Shown here piece after piece: positions 31,301-42,732 of a stretch of 64,000 bases of DNA (its first letter is position 1; each line of letters opens with the position of its first letter). The DNA comes from Lunularia cruciata. Lineage: Eukaryota > Streptophyta > Marchantiopsida > Lunulariales > Lunulariaceae. The position numbers were made by a program, and so were the translations under genes. Where the stretch lies: NCBI GenBank assembly GCA_948567375.1, contig OX419755.1, positions 63,244,944-63,308,943 on the forward strand, given 5' to 3'. Below the pieces are notes generated by a model. That model was given only the letters and a program-made list of their open reading frames with translations, was not told the DNA's origin and made no database searches.

Positions 31301-32465
31301 TCTACATCATGTAGCACACTTGGCCTATCGGTATCCGGAGTTATTACCGATGTCAGCAATCAGAGGTTACCAGAAAGCCCTACCAAGAGACATTTCCTTA
31401 CTGGGGGCACATGACCTGGAGAGACATGGGCCTATTCACTTGGTGATTTCTGGATGGCCATGTCAGGGACATACACGTGCGGGCCACAATTTGGGTCTTC
31501 AAGATCCTCGTTCTGGTGTGTTTTGGGAGATATTACGGATACTACGACATCTCCAAGTTCATCAGTCTGTTTCTCCAGCTTACCTTTTGGAGAACGTTCT
31601 TTTGATGGGGGATTCTCACACTAGAGTGGTGGCAAATACACATCAGGTCCATTCTTGGATGGGACCTGCTGTATTGTTAGATGCAGCCAGAGTGGGATCA
31701 CGGGCTCACCGTCTTCGTCTTTGGTGGACGAACCTCTTACCCAAAGAGGTTCTACATCGTAGTTATGATGGGATTCAGCGACTAGACCACATTCTTGTTG
31801 ATGATATCTTGGATGCTGGGCATCAATCTCAGACAGTGGTAGTGGCTGATAGGTCACCTATGGCAGTGGTGAACCTAGTTGGACAGCCTAGAGCTGCATT
31901 TCCCACACTCATGAGTTTCCCAGGCTCTCATGCTTTTCGAGAAGGAGGACTTGGACTTGTTTGGGACTCACAATTACAATAGTTGGTGGAGCCCAACGCT
32001 GATGAGAGAGAGCGGGCAATGGGTTTTTGCACCGGTATTACCGCTGTTCCAGCAGTGTCAAAGGCATCCAGGCGTCAGGTGTTAGGTTAGGTTATGGACG
32101 TGAACTATTTGACCTAGATTGTGAGCCTTGGCTTGGCAGAGCAGCATAGGATGCGCTTGATAGGCATCACCACTCGGACACTTGTGAGCCCTGTGCCTAT
32201 CGAGACGATTCAGGCACATGCTGGGGGTGATGGACCGAGTGGACATGGTATTCTTGGGACACATCCAGTAGCTACTAAGGAGAGTGGTCTACTTGGAGTC
32301 CATCCAGGTGAGCGTTGGCTACTTGGATTACACCCTTGGTCCACATGGGATGCAGCCAGAGGACGTGTGGAGCTTGCAGCCAGAGTAGAGGGAGTTTTTC
32401 ACATAGAGGTTGGGACCTCTAGTGGTCGGGAGCATGTCACTATTGCTCCCAAGGGCCCAGTGTAG
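28380..32465 (+). pseudogene. M2 Gag-protease-DNA methyltransferase polyprotein
   Basis: Starts at ATG 28380 (MREEIDSELEFDTG), the best start for the family. Gag, CWTCGGPHHRREC, CEHCHRFGHTSDRC, protease DSGA (near 30469) and methyltransferase follow as in M1. Stops where M1 has CAG: TAG 29307, 29454, 29715, 31038, 31980 and 32088. Further change: motif I reads LFGEINTG instead of LFGGISTG, probably harmful to cofactor binding, although the catalytic Cys (31461-31463) remains. The family UAG with CAGCCA stands at 32463-32471. There is a 9-bp insertion GTACCTAAT near 30035 relative to M1. Confidence 0.9.
31180..32140 (+). other. C5 DNA methyltransferase domain of M2
   Basis: Same motif order as M1: I (changed to FGEINTG), IV SGWPCQGHTRAG with Cys at 31461-31463, VI LLENV, VIII RAHRLRLWWTN, ERERAMGF. 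Stops at 31980 and 32088 cut motif X away. Disabled copy. Confidence 0.88.
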
Positions 32466-35400
32466 CAGCCAGTCAGTACGTCTTCCACTCCTACTACAGT
32501 TATAGAGGATACTTGGGAGCCTGATCTTGGACCCAAGCTTACTGGAGAGAAAAGACGGAGGGTTTGGAGGTTCTTGAGGAGTCACACGAGTTGTTTTGCC
32601 TTCAATATGAAGGATTTGGGTGCTCTGAAGGGACCTGGTATACGGATTGAGCTGACTAGCGACACACTAGTTTTCCGACGTCCTTATCGATATAGTGAGA
32701 TGGAGAGGACATTGATTCAGAGCCGGAGTAGTGACCTTTTTGAGGCTGGTTTGGTGGAGATTTCACATGGAGAGTATGCATCAACGACAGTGAAGCTAGC
32801 CAAGAAGGATATGCATGGCAACTATACAGATAGGCGGATGTGTGGAGATTACCGTCCTATCAACCAATAGACCAGGGCTGATCGGTATGCCATGCCTACA
32901 CCGGGGGAGATTTTTGATGCGATTGGGGATGCAAAGGTCTTCAGTACTTTGGATCTTTGAGCGGGATATCATCAATTGCCAATCAAGGAGGAGGATAAGT
33001 CCAAGACAACATTTTGGGCTATTGATCCTCACAGTAAGGATGTGTTATATCAGTGGAGGTTCTTACCATTTGGGTTAGAGAACACTCCTACTGAGTTCCA
33101 AAGGGTCATGGATAGGATCCTAGCTGAATTGGATTTTGCTCGGTGCTATATTGATGACATTTTGGTTTATAGCACTACTGTGGAGGAGCATTAGAGATAG
33201 TTGTTGGAGGTGTTTGAGAGTCTCATGGACTCAAACTACATCCTGGGAAGTGTAGGTTCTTCCATGAGCAGGTTGAGTATTTGGGTCACACTATCTACCC
33301 CGGAGGACTTGGTGTTCAGCAGACCAAGGTGGAGGCTATTGCACATATTCCTCGACCTACAGATGTGAGCAGAGTGCGAGCATTCCTTGGGTTGGCGAAC
33401 TTCTATCGCTGCTATGTTAGAGGATTTAGTGCCATTGCCAAGGCCTTGACGAAGCTGATTAAGCTCACAGAGGAGTGGTGTTGGGGAGATGAGCAGGAGA
33501 GAGCTTTTGTAGAGCTCAAGGAGAGGTTGACATCTGCTCCTATTTTGAGGAGACCAATCAGGGGACGACCATTTCAAGTTCACACTGATTGGAGTATGTT
33601 GGGGCTTGGAGCGGTGCTCACCCAACATGATGATGAGGAGAAGGAGTTTGTGGTGGCCTATGCTAGTCGCTCCAACAATTCAGTGGAGGCGAAGTATAGT
33701 TCATATGAGGGAGAGTGCTTGGCAGCAGTTTGGGCAGTAACACATTTCCGATGTTACCTGTTTGGTAACCCTTCACTCTCATCACTGATCATCAGCCGCT
33801 GAAGTGGTTGATGGAGTCCGACAAGCTTTCAGGGAAGCTTGCACGATGGGCTCTGATTTTACAGGAGTACAATTTCACGGTTGTTCACAAACCTGGAGTG
33901 GTGAACCGTGATGCAGATGGGTTGAGTAGAAACCCATATCCCAGCCAGCAAGATCAGACCGGAGCATGTTGGCATGGTGAGACAGATGAGGAGATGGTGC
34001 TAGGTTGGCATGCATCGGCCTTTCTGTGTATATTTGCAGAGACTTTGGTGGTATCTCTCTCAGTGCATACAGGAGGAGTTATTGAGGTCACAGATCTAGA
34101 GAGTGAAGATATTGGTACAGTTCAGCGAGACATTCATCATGATGTCTTAGTGATGGACTATCTTTGCACTAGTGTTGTGGGTGGCACAGTTGGGGCCAAG
34201 GAGAGAGACCGTGTTCTTCAGCGAGCCAGACGGTTTAGATTGGAGGGTAGACACCTTTTGCGTGTATGGGAAGATGGTAGAGTGCGAGTAGTACCACTTC
34301 CATCACAGAGACCACAGTTGGTCCGTCATGCTCATGAGGAGCTAGGACATTTTGGAGTAAAGCGTACATATAGCTTACTTCAGAGTCATTATTGGTGGCA
34401 CGGTATGCAGATAGAGTAGCAGCAATTTGTTGCCAGATGTGTGGTTTGTGACCGAGTTAGAGCATCATTCAATGCTCCTACGCCACAATTACACCCATTA
34501 CCTATCATGGGATTGGATTACCGTTGGAGTTTGGACTTTGCCGGACCTTTACCGCTGACTGTGAGACATCATCGGTATGTTTTAGTGATGGTGGAGCACT
34601 TCTCCAAGTGGATTGAGTTGGTGGCACTTCCTGACAAGTCTAGTGAAGGGACAGCTTACTCGTTTGTGGATCAAGTTCTTAGTCATTTTGGTGCACCAGC
34701 TGAGGTTTTGACTGATCAGGGTACAGAGTTCTTGGGAGAGTTTCAAGTCTTGTGTGACAAGGCTTTGATTGATCATCGTACTACATCCCGAGATCACCGT
34801 GAGGCAGATGGCTTAGCAGAGAGAGTGGTTCAGATGGTGAAGAGAGGATTGCAAAAGTATGGTTTGCAGAGAGGCCACTTGGGAGATTGGGATCTCCAAT
34901 TACCTTGGTTGGCCATGGGCTATCGGTTCAGCCGGCAAGCTTCCTTAGCATCTTTCTCTCCATACTTTCTACTCTATGGACGAGATCCAGATTTACCTGC
35001 AGCCATTTGTCGAGATGCTACTGTAGTTTTGGACTTGGATGACCCCGATGTATGGATGAGCGCATGTTCTCAGCGGGTAGAGATTTTTCGGAGAGTGATG
35101 CCGATGGACTTTGAGAACTTGGCGATTGCTCAGCATAGAGATACTTTACGCTATGCTACCATTCGAGGAGGAGGTTATAGACCCTCGATCCGTCAATTTC
35201 ATCCAAGCGACTAGGTATATCTACAGTAGACAGCACCAACAACACTTGATGTTTCTACAGGCCGCACTATCTTGAGAGTGCGTGAGGTTTTGCCATCTGG
35301 AGTCCTTGTGTTAGAAGGACGTGATAGTGTTGTTTAGAAGGATCATGTGTGCAATTGTGCGCCATGCCACCTTCCAAACATTGATGGTACTATGGACCCA

Positions 35401-35571
35401 AGCTTGGCACTTGTACGTGCAGGCTTGAGGTGTATGTTATGTGACTCTTCTGGTGGAGCTGCTACTATGTTAGTGTGTGATAGCTGTTTGAGAGGATGGC
35501 ATATGGCATGTATGACTCCTCCCCTCACGGTGGTTCCTCAGGGACAGTGGTTATGTCCTAGATGTACTTGA
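32466..35571 (+). pseudogene. M2 Pol: reverse transcriptase, RNase H, integrase, PHD finger
   Basis: Same domains as M1 in the same order. YIDD lies near 33149-33160. Stops include 32868 (CAG in M1) and 32958 (CGA in M1). A 7-bp loss near 33220 and a single-base loss near 33770 shift the frame twice. Integrase keeps HAHEELGHFG, LDFAGPL and LTDQGTEF; the Glu motif context DGLAERVVQ is intact. The PHD ligands CMLC, CDSC, HxxC and CPRC are intact (35428-35568). Confidence 0.9.
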
Positions 35572-35740
35572 CCTATAGCTAGTTCATTCTTTATATGGTA
35601 TAGATTGCAGACATGGGACTAACAATGGGGCTCCATAGCACCCGGCCTCCTGATCTTTGCCCATTAAAAGGTATACCGTATACTTAGAGTAGATGGCTAT
35701 CTGGAGTTAGAGGGACCTAATCGCCAGCTAGGGGGGCAAT
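35572..35740 (+). other. M2 3' untranslated region and polypurine tract
   Basis: Aligns with 7880-8048. The purine run AGGGGGGCAAT lies next to TGTGGCAC at 35741. Confidence 0.7.
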
Positions 35741-36419
35741 TGTGGCACTTTAGAGTCTATGTATGACTTATGTGTGAGTTGTGCTTCTATAGTGTATGAT
35801 GTTGACAGCGATGTATGTTGTGTAGCGATGTATATACGCATGATAGCTGTCACGCCATTTGTAGTTCTGCATCTAGCTGCTCGGACATTGGAGTTCCAAT
35901 GATAGTAGCTAGAGTTATTCTAGTAGTTTCTCAAGGACTACTTTCCGACAGTCAGATTTGGTGTTTGGGGTACTGACTTCACGTGGGGCCCACCGTCACT
36001 TTGCATTGTTCACACCATTGAGTGTGCCATCAGCGGGACCGTTAGGGTTTTAGTGCTAGCTCAAGTCCAGGGGGTATAGTTTCAAAGTGAGCTCCAGAGA
36101 GCTCACTTCTTTGATGTTGAGCCTTCAAGTTCCTGGCTATGGTGGACAGAGGCCGGCGAGCGTCACTTGGATTCTCTATGCTTGAGTGGGTGTGGCTTGA
36201 CTGTAATCAGTGCCCAGTTGTTGGCAGTTTATAGAGTGATAGATCAAGTATTGATCTGAGTTGAGTTGAGTTGAAAGTGTTAAGCAATCTGATTTATTGT
36301 GGCACTTTAGAGTCTATGTATGACTTATGTGTGAGTTGTGCTTCTATAGTGTATGATGTTGACAGTGATGTATGTTGTGTAGCGATGTATGTTGTGTAGC
36401 GATGTATATACGCACGACA
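35741..36419 (+). repeat. M2 right terminal array A-B-A
   Basis: A at 35741-35845, GC, B at 35848-36296, A at 36297-36419. The last A has an extra 17-bp repeat (GTAGCGATGTATGTTGT). Same arrangement as M1 8049-8710, so this is the family's normal right end and not an accident in one copy. Confidence 0.88.
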
Positions 36420-36423
36420 AGGA

Positions 36424-36913
36424 TTCCACAACCATGATCTCCATCTTGTGTGTTTGATCTTGAGTGAAGTGCAATCATAGCAATGCCTTGATAGATCTGA
36501 GAGGAATTGTAGTGTTGGTAGTATTCTATAATTGTGAGTGTTGCGCAATGTTGTTGTGAAGCAATTTCAATCAAGCAAGTTGTGCCTTCTGTGGAGGGGT
36601 GGAACGCAATTCTGAAGCAAAGTTGTTTTGTAGTGAAGTGCCATTTTTGGGAGAGACTGAATCATCACAATCAAGATTGTTTGGAAAGATTTGATGGAGT
36701 TGTGATTAAGTGTGACATTTTTGTGTGATGAGAATGTGATCTGTGCTTGTTACTCTCTTCTAGGTGTAGTTTCTACCTTAGAGATTAAAGATAAAACCAA
36801 GAAAACTACTTGTGATTATGACTTTGTATTTGGACATTTCTGATTTATATCTTTGCGTGAACAAACTTTAGTTACTTAATTACCACAAAAGTGATATTTG
36901 TTGGGTTGTCACA
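36424..36913 (+). other. U1 3' LTR, terminal part
   Basis: Continues the U LTR after M2 and aligns with 38587-39080 of U2 (TTTGATCTTGAGTGAAGTGC, ACCACAAAAGTGATATTTG). Ends TTGTCACA at 36913. Confidence 0.8.
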
Positions 36914-37187
36914 ATTACCTAATGGGCAGAAAAAGAGGGTTGAGTCATTACCTAGAAAAATAGCACTCTCTGTAGAAGGGTATCAAGAAGCAATTGAGTG
37001 GCAAGTTATATAGTTAACTAATTATAATGCAATCTTAGGTATGTTATGGATGGAGCACTACAACTCCATGGTTGATTGGAGAAAGAATGTAGCGAGAACT
37101 CATCAATGGAAGATCCTTGGTTAAAGATAGAGCACATATGCAAGAATTACCTTTCTATATCATAGGGACAATAGCTATTTATAAGAC
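36914..37187 (+). pseudogene. C1 protease, C-terminal part
   Basis: Reads PNGQKKRVESLPRKIALSV then YNAILGMLWMEHYNSMVDW, the conserved flap-to-helix end of chromovirus protease (ILGMxWL, VDW). The frame has stops. It ends in AAGAC (37183-37187), the U2 target duplication. Confidence 0.8.
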
Positions 37188-39080
37188 TATGGTATCCACA
37201 TTTTTTCATTTTGGACGAGTTTTGAAGAAGTGCCTTGTTGAAACCAAATTGAAACCAAATGAAGAATAAATGATGAGAAGTTTGTATTTTGATTCGACCC
37301 AAAGAAGTAGAATTTGTGTTGGAGGAAGAAGGCCTCGGATTGGATCAAACCCGAAGAAGCTTACTTTGTGTCAGAGGAGGAAAAAACTCGGATCAGACGC
37401 CAAAGGAGTGCAGACCCGAAGGAGGAATAGAAATTGCAGGTCAGGATTCTTGCGGAGGCCATATCTCAATGATGACAAATTCAAATCATGCATGTTATAT
37501 CTCGTAAGAAGTGTCTCGTTTAGGGCTTCCATTGCCACCAAAATTGCAAAGTTTGAAGGTTTGTACAAGAAGTGACAAGCATTTGAAGTTTTGGGAGTAA
37601 ATGTACAAAGTAGTTTAATGTCTTAGGATCAATGTGACTTTGGACTTCAGGTTTACACAACTTTGGGTTAGAAGCTTCTTCACTTCAAGACAAAGATGAC
37701 TAGATCTGAGATAGTCTGACCTCCGAGTGCAATGAAGGTGAGTTCGGGAATCTTGCCATAGGTATGAGAGGAAGTTAAAGTTAGGAAAGAAGATATTTAG
37801 GATACCTATGACTTCAATTTCAGTTCCGATTGAAGATAAGATAGAATTAGAAGAGAAATAACATTAATGAATGAACCCAAAGTGCAGGATCAGATAGTAA
37901 GTGTCTTCAGGTCAGTTCCATGAGTGATTAGGGGAAAGTGGGTTACAAATTGAAGGCGTAGATAGTGTACCTATGCTTTCAATTACAACACTTGATGAAG
38001 ACATAGTAGAATTAGTAAAGGAATTGATAGTAGTTAGACCCAAAGTAACAAAGATAAGAGTGCAAGTGTCTTCAGATTTGACATTTGACACTTTAGAGAA
38101 GAGCGGGTTGTGAGATAGAGGTTTAGAAGGATTACCCACTAGTGGAATTGTAGATCAAGAAAGAGAGATGTTAGAATTGGTAGAGGAATTAGTAGTTGTA
38201 AAACCCGAGAATAGAGTAATAGTGAGTGAAGTTACTTTGGGATTAGGTTTGAAAGCCAAGGAAGAAGTAGACATTAGATTGGACTAATAACAGTTTTGAG
38301 ATTTGAAGAGGTAGATATGAAGAGGTGCATTGTCATTTTGGATGTGTAGGTTAGAACAATTGTTGTAGAACGGTATAGTTGATAAAACTGTCATTTGCTT
38401 CACTATTTAAGAGTGACATTCACAATCTTATGTTTTTCAGTGCTCATTATTTATGAGAATAAATAAAGCAAAGTGTTGTGAAGTAGTGCTCGTCGCTTGA
38501 GCTTGATTCCGAGGATCAACATTATATTTGTGTTTATGAGTGTGTGGAGACATTCAAAGTGCAAGTCAGTGTGCTTGGTGGATGTTGGATTCCGCAACCT
38601 TGATCTTTACTTTGTGTGTTTGATCTTGAGTGAAGTGCAATCAAAGCTATACCTTGACAGATCTAAGAGGAATTGTAGTGTTGGTAGTATTTTGCATTTG
38701 TGAGTGCAACATAGAGTTGATGTGAAGCAATTTTGATCAAGGAAGTTGTGCATTTAGCGGAGGGGTGGAACACAATTCTAAGGTGAAGTTATTTTGTAGA
38801 GAAGTGCCAACTTTTGGAGAGCCTGAATCATCACAATCAAGATTGTTTGGAAAGATTTGATGGAGTTGTGATGAGAGAGTGTTAATTCGTGAAAAAACTA
38901 CAAGTCAGTGCTTGTTACTCTCTTCTGGGTGTGGTTTCTGCTTGAGAGACTAAAGACACAACCAAGAAGAACTAATATTGTTACTTTGCTTCGTATTTGG
39001 AAATTTCTGAATCATATCTTTGTGGGAACAAACTTTACTTACCTGATTACCACAAAAGTGATATTTGCTGTGTTGTCACA
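37188..39080 (+). repeat. U2 LTR, direct arm
   Basis: Starts TATGGTATCC (expected TGTGG) and ends TGTTGTCACA next to the primer site. The phrase GTAGTTAGACCCAAAGTAAC and the GTCGCTTGAGCTTGATTCC region are also found in U1. Confidence 0.85.
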
Positions 39081-39087
39081 TGATTTT

Positions 39088-39104
39088 TGGCGCCGCTGCC
39101 AAGG
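39088..39104 (+). promoter_or_regulatory. U2 primer binding site (tRNA-Asp type)
   Basis: TGGCGCCGCTGCCAAGG after a short T run. It matches the plant site TGGCGCCGTTGCCGGGG closely. It proves that 39080 is the end of a 5' LTR. Confidence 0.8.
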
Positions 39105-39129
39105 ATACCGGGCATCTCTTGCAGGGCAG

Positions 39130-41036
39130 ATATCACTTTTGTGGTAATCAAGTAAGTAAAGTTTGTTCCTACAAAGATACGATTCAGAATTTCCAAATAC
39201 AAAGCAAAGTAACAATATCAGTTCTTCTTGGTTGCGTCTTTAGTCTCTCAAGTAGAAACCACACCCAAAAGAGAGTAACAAGCACTGACTTGCAATCTTG
39301 TCATGAATTAACACTCTTTGATCACAACTCCATCAAATCTTTCCAAACAATCTTGATTGTGATGATTCAGGCTCTCCAAAAAATGACACTTCTCTGCAAA
39401 ACAACTTCACCTCAGAATTGTGTTCCACCCTTCCACTGAATGCACAACTTCCTTGATCAAAATTGCTTCACATCAACTCTATGCTGCACTCACAAATGCA
39501 GAATACTACCAACACTACAATTCCTCTTAGATCTGTCAAGGTATTGCTTTGATTGCACTTCACTCAGGATCAAACACACAAAGTAAAGATCAAGGTTGCA
39601 GAATCCAACATCCAACAAGCACACTGACTTGCACTTCAAATTTCTCCACACACTCATAAACACAAACACAATGTTGATACTCGGAATCAAGCTCAAGCAA
39701 TCAGTACTACTTCACAACACTTTGCTTTATTTATTCTCATAAATAATGAGCATTGAACAACATAAGACTATGAATGTCACTCTTAAATAGTGAAGCAAAC
39801 AACAGTTCTAACAACTATACTATTCTACAACAACTATTCTAACCTACAAATCCAAAATGACAATTTACCTCTTCATATTTACCTCTTCAAATCTCAAAAC
39901 TGTTACTAATCCAATCCGATGTCTACTTCTTCCTCAGCTTTCAAACTTGATCCCAAAGTAACTTCACTCACTATTACTCTGTCCTCGGGTTTTACAAATA
40001 CTAATTCCTCTACCAATTCTAACATTTCTCTTTCTTGATCTACAATTCCACTAGTGGGTAATCCTTCTAAACCTCTATCTCTATCTCTAAACACTCTTCT
40101 CTAAAGTGTCAAATGTCAAATCCAAAGACACCTGCACTCCTATCTTTGTTACTTTGGGTCTAACTACTATCAATTCTTTTACTAATTCTACTATGTCCTC
40201 ATCAAGAGTTGTAATTGAAAGCATGGGTACACTATCTACGCCTTCAATTTGTAACCCACTTTCCCCTAATCACTCATGTAACTGACCTGAAGATCTGATC
40301 TTGCACTTGGGTTCATTCATTATTGCTATTTCTCTTCTAATTCTATCCTATCTTCAATTGGAACTGAAATTGAAGTCATGGGTATCCTAAATATCTTCTT
40401 TCTTTATTCTAACTTCCTCTAATACATCCGGCAAGATTCCCAAAGTCACCTTCACTCCACTCCAAGGTCTAACTATCTCAGATCTAGTCATCTTTGTCTT
40501 GAGGCAAAGAAGCTTCTAACCCAAAGTTGTATAAACCTGAAGTCCGAAGTCCAAAGTCTCAAGTCCGAAGTCTGAAGTCCAAAGTCACATTGACCCGAAG
40601 ATATTAAACTACTTTGTACTTCTACTCCCAAAACTTTAAATGCGTGTAACTTCTTGTACAAACCTTCAAACTCTGCAATTTTGGTGGCAATGGAAGCCTG
40701 AAACGAGACGCTTCTTACAAGATATAACATGCATGATTTGAATTTTTCATCATTGAGATATGGCCTCCGCAAGAATCCTGACCTGCAATTTCTATTCCTC
40801 CTTCGGGTCTGCCCTCCTTTGGAGTCTGATCTGAGTTTTTTCCTCCTCTGACACAAAGTAAGCTTCTTTGGGTTTGATCCAATCCAAGGCCTTCTTCCTC
40901 CAACACGAAGTCTACTTCTTTGGGTCGAATCAAAATACAAACTTCTCATCGTTTATTCTCCATTTGGTTTCAATTTGATTTTAGCAAGGCACTTCTTCTT
41001 CAAAACTCGTCCAAAATGAAAAATATGGGTACCACA
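39130..41036 (-). repeat. U2 LTR, inverted arm
   Basis: Reverse complement of the direct arm with scattered substitutions and small indels. It begins at ATATCACTTTTGTGG, so the last 16 bp of the LTR are absent. Ends GGTACCACA at 41036. Confidence 0.88.
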
Positions 41037-41041
41037 AAGAC

Positions 41042-42732
41042 AAATAAATGTTCCATGGGTCTAATAAGAAAATTCTAGAGTGCACAACTCAATGGACAAG
41101 TTCTTGAGAAATTGAAAGTTGTGGTCAATGAGTTTCAAGATGTCTTCTTAGATGACCTACCCTTAGGATTACCACCAAAAATAAGAGTAGAAAATAAAAT
41201 CAAGATAAATCTTGGGAAGACACCTCCTTGTAGAGCACCATATCATCTATCACCTCATGAGTTGGAGGAATGTAAGGCTCAAATTGAGGATATGTTGTAG
41301 AAAGGGTTTATCCAATGAAATATATCACCATATCGAGTTCTTGTCTTGTTTGTGAAAAAAAGATAATACAATATGCATGTGCATTGACTATCAAGGCCTA
41401 AATGAACAAATGGTGAAGAACAAGTACCCTTAACATTACATGGATGATCTATTTGATCAACTAAACAATGCAAAACACTTCACTAAACTTGATCTATGAA
41501 GCAATTACAACCAGATCTAGATTGTGGAGGAAGACATTCAAAATGAGATATGGTCACTTTGAGTACTTGGTGATGCTATTTGGCTTCACCAATGCACCAA
41601 CAACTTTCATGAGTTTGATGAATGATATATTTCATCCATACTTGGATAAATCTATTATCAATTTCCTAGATGACGTCTTTGACTATAACTATAGGGGGAC
41701 GATGATGAAACACAAGCAACATCTATGAGAAGTCCTCTAGATTATACAACAAAATCAATCATATGCCAAAATCTCAAAGTGCAAGTTTGGCAAGTCTAAA
41801 GTAGACTACTTGGGGCATAGAGTAAGTGAAAAGGTATCCAAGTGCTAATAAATAAAATAGAGGTCATTCAAAATGGAGTGCTCTAAAAGATTAGACTCAA
41901 TTCAAGAGTTTATTGGGATTGACATGGTTCTATTGTTGATTTTTCAAGGACTTCTCTAATGTTGCATAGTCTCTAACATCACTACTCAACAAGGGGAAGA
42001 AGTGGATATGGAGAACCATACAAGAATTGGCCTTTCAAGATGCATTACTACATGCACCAATCTTGAAATAGTATGACCCAAGTTGGCTATAGATGATTTA
42101 GGTGTAGCAATAAGAGCAGTCCTACAACAAGAGGGGCATGACAGATGGCACTCAATTGCATATTTCTCTCAAAAGCTATTATTGGCAGAACACAACTATC
42201 ACACCACCAAATGAGAAGAGTTGGCCATTGTCCTTGCAACCAAGCATTGGAAGCACTATCTTGGCGAGAAGACATTTGTAGTGAAGATAGACCACAATCC
42301 TCTAGGTTACCTCAATGACACAAAAAGATCTATCTCATGGACAGAGTGGAGACAAAAGTTCAACATGAAGATCACATATATGGAAGGCAAGAAGCAACTT
42401 ATAGATGCATTCATTCAAATGCCTATGGTAAACAATTTGGTGGTAGAGGTCAAGATGAACCCTAAAATTTGGCCAAAGATGCTTGCTACTACAAAAATTG
42501 ACCCATATATTGTAGAAGCTTGATCATCAAAAAGGCATCACCAATACCCAAGGACTCAATTTTTATGATGAAAGGTTATGGATCTTGGATGACATGGACA
42601 TAAGAACCACCACCCTAGCAGAATGTTATTATTCTGCCATTGTAGGTCATGTTGGATTGGACAAGACCTTGGATGTAGCCAAACGCCATAACTATTGGCC
42701 CAAGATGAGCAATGATGTGATGGAGTATGTTT
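41042..42732 (+). pseudogene. C1 reverse transcriptase, RNase H and first part of integrase
   Basis: VVVNEFQDVFLDDLPLGLPP then PCRAPYHLSPHELEECKAQI begins the RT. YGHFEYLVMLFGFTNAP and FLDDVFDYN (for YxDD) follow near 41560-41690. RNase H reads EELAIVLATKHWKHYL and DHNPLGYLN near 42215-42310. The integrase zinc domain GHVGLDKTLDVAKRHNYW is near 42648 and is cut at 42732 by G2. Many stops. Confidence 0.85.

Larger units (their letters stand above)
26587..36419 (+). mobile_element. Element M2, complete methyltransferase-carrying Ty3/gypsy-type retrotransposon
   Basis: Complete second copy of family M. The left end TGTCACGCC follows AGGA (26583-26586); the right end CGCACGACA is followed by AGGA (36420-36423). 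Joining the flanks restores the U LTR sequence (GATGTAGGATTCCACAACC; compare GATGTTGGATTCCGCAACC at 38582), so the borders are certain. Order: block B, leader, Gag-protease-methyltransferase, UAG, Pol with PHD finger, purine tract, block A, block B, block A. It has about fifteen stops and two frameshifts, more damage than M1. At 9.83 kb it defines the family's full length. Confidence 0.95.
12855..36913 (+). mobile_element. Element U1, long-LTR retrotransposon inserted in the C1 protease
   Basis: The left end TGTAGTACCCACATTTG resembles the U2 LTR start TGTGGTACCC. The right end GGGTTGTCACA matches the U2 LTR end. Flanks are ATTAT (12850-12854) and ATTAC (36914-36918), a 5-bp duplication with one change. 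Removing G3, G1 and M2 leaves about 5.7 kb with no recognisable gag or pol, which suggests a non-autonomous element. The right LTR, split by G1 and M2, covers the sequence up to 18288, 26119-26586 and 36420-36913; the last two parts align well with 38280-39080 of U2. Internal LTR borders are unresolved. Confidence 0.7.
37188..41036. mobile_element. Element U2, palindromic LTR-inverted LTR insertion
   Basis: 37188-39080 is a direct U LTR of 1893 bp. 39081-39129 is 49 bp with a primer binding site. 39130-41036 is the same LTR inverted, lacking its last 16 bp. AAGAC flanks both ends (37183-37187 and 41037-41041), so it entered as one piece. Both outer ends are the LTR start (TG side, left changed to TA). 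No internal genes. A transcript across it would fold into a hairpin of nearly 1.9 kb. Confidence 0.9.

Noticed and set aside
26587-36419. Tyrosine-recombinase (DIRS-like) element, suggested by the split repeats
   Set aside because: Pol has the HHCC and DDE integrase motifs and the insertion has a target duplication, neither of which DIRS-like elements show.
37188-41036. U2 as two separate U insertions in opposite orientation
   Set aside because: A single 5-bp duplication surrounds the whole structure, and the inner ends have no duplications and lack 16 bp of one LTR.
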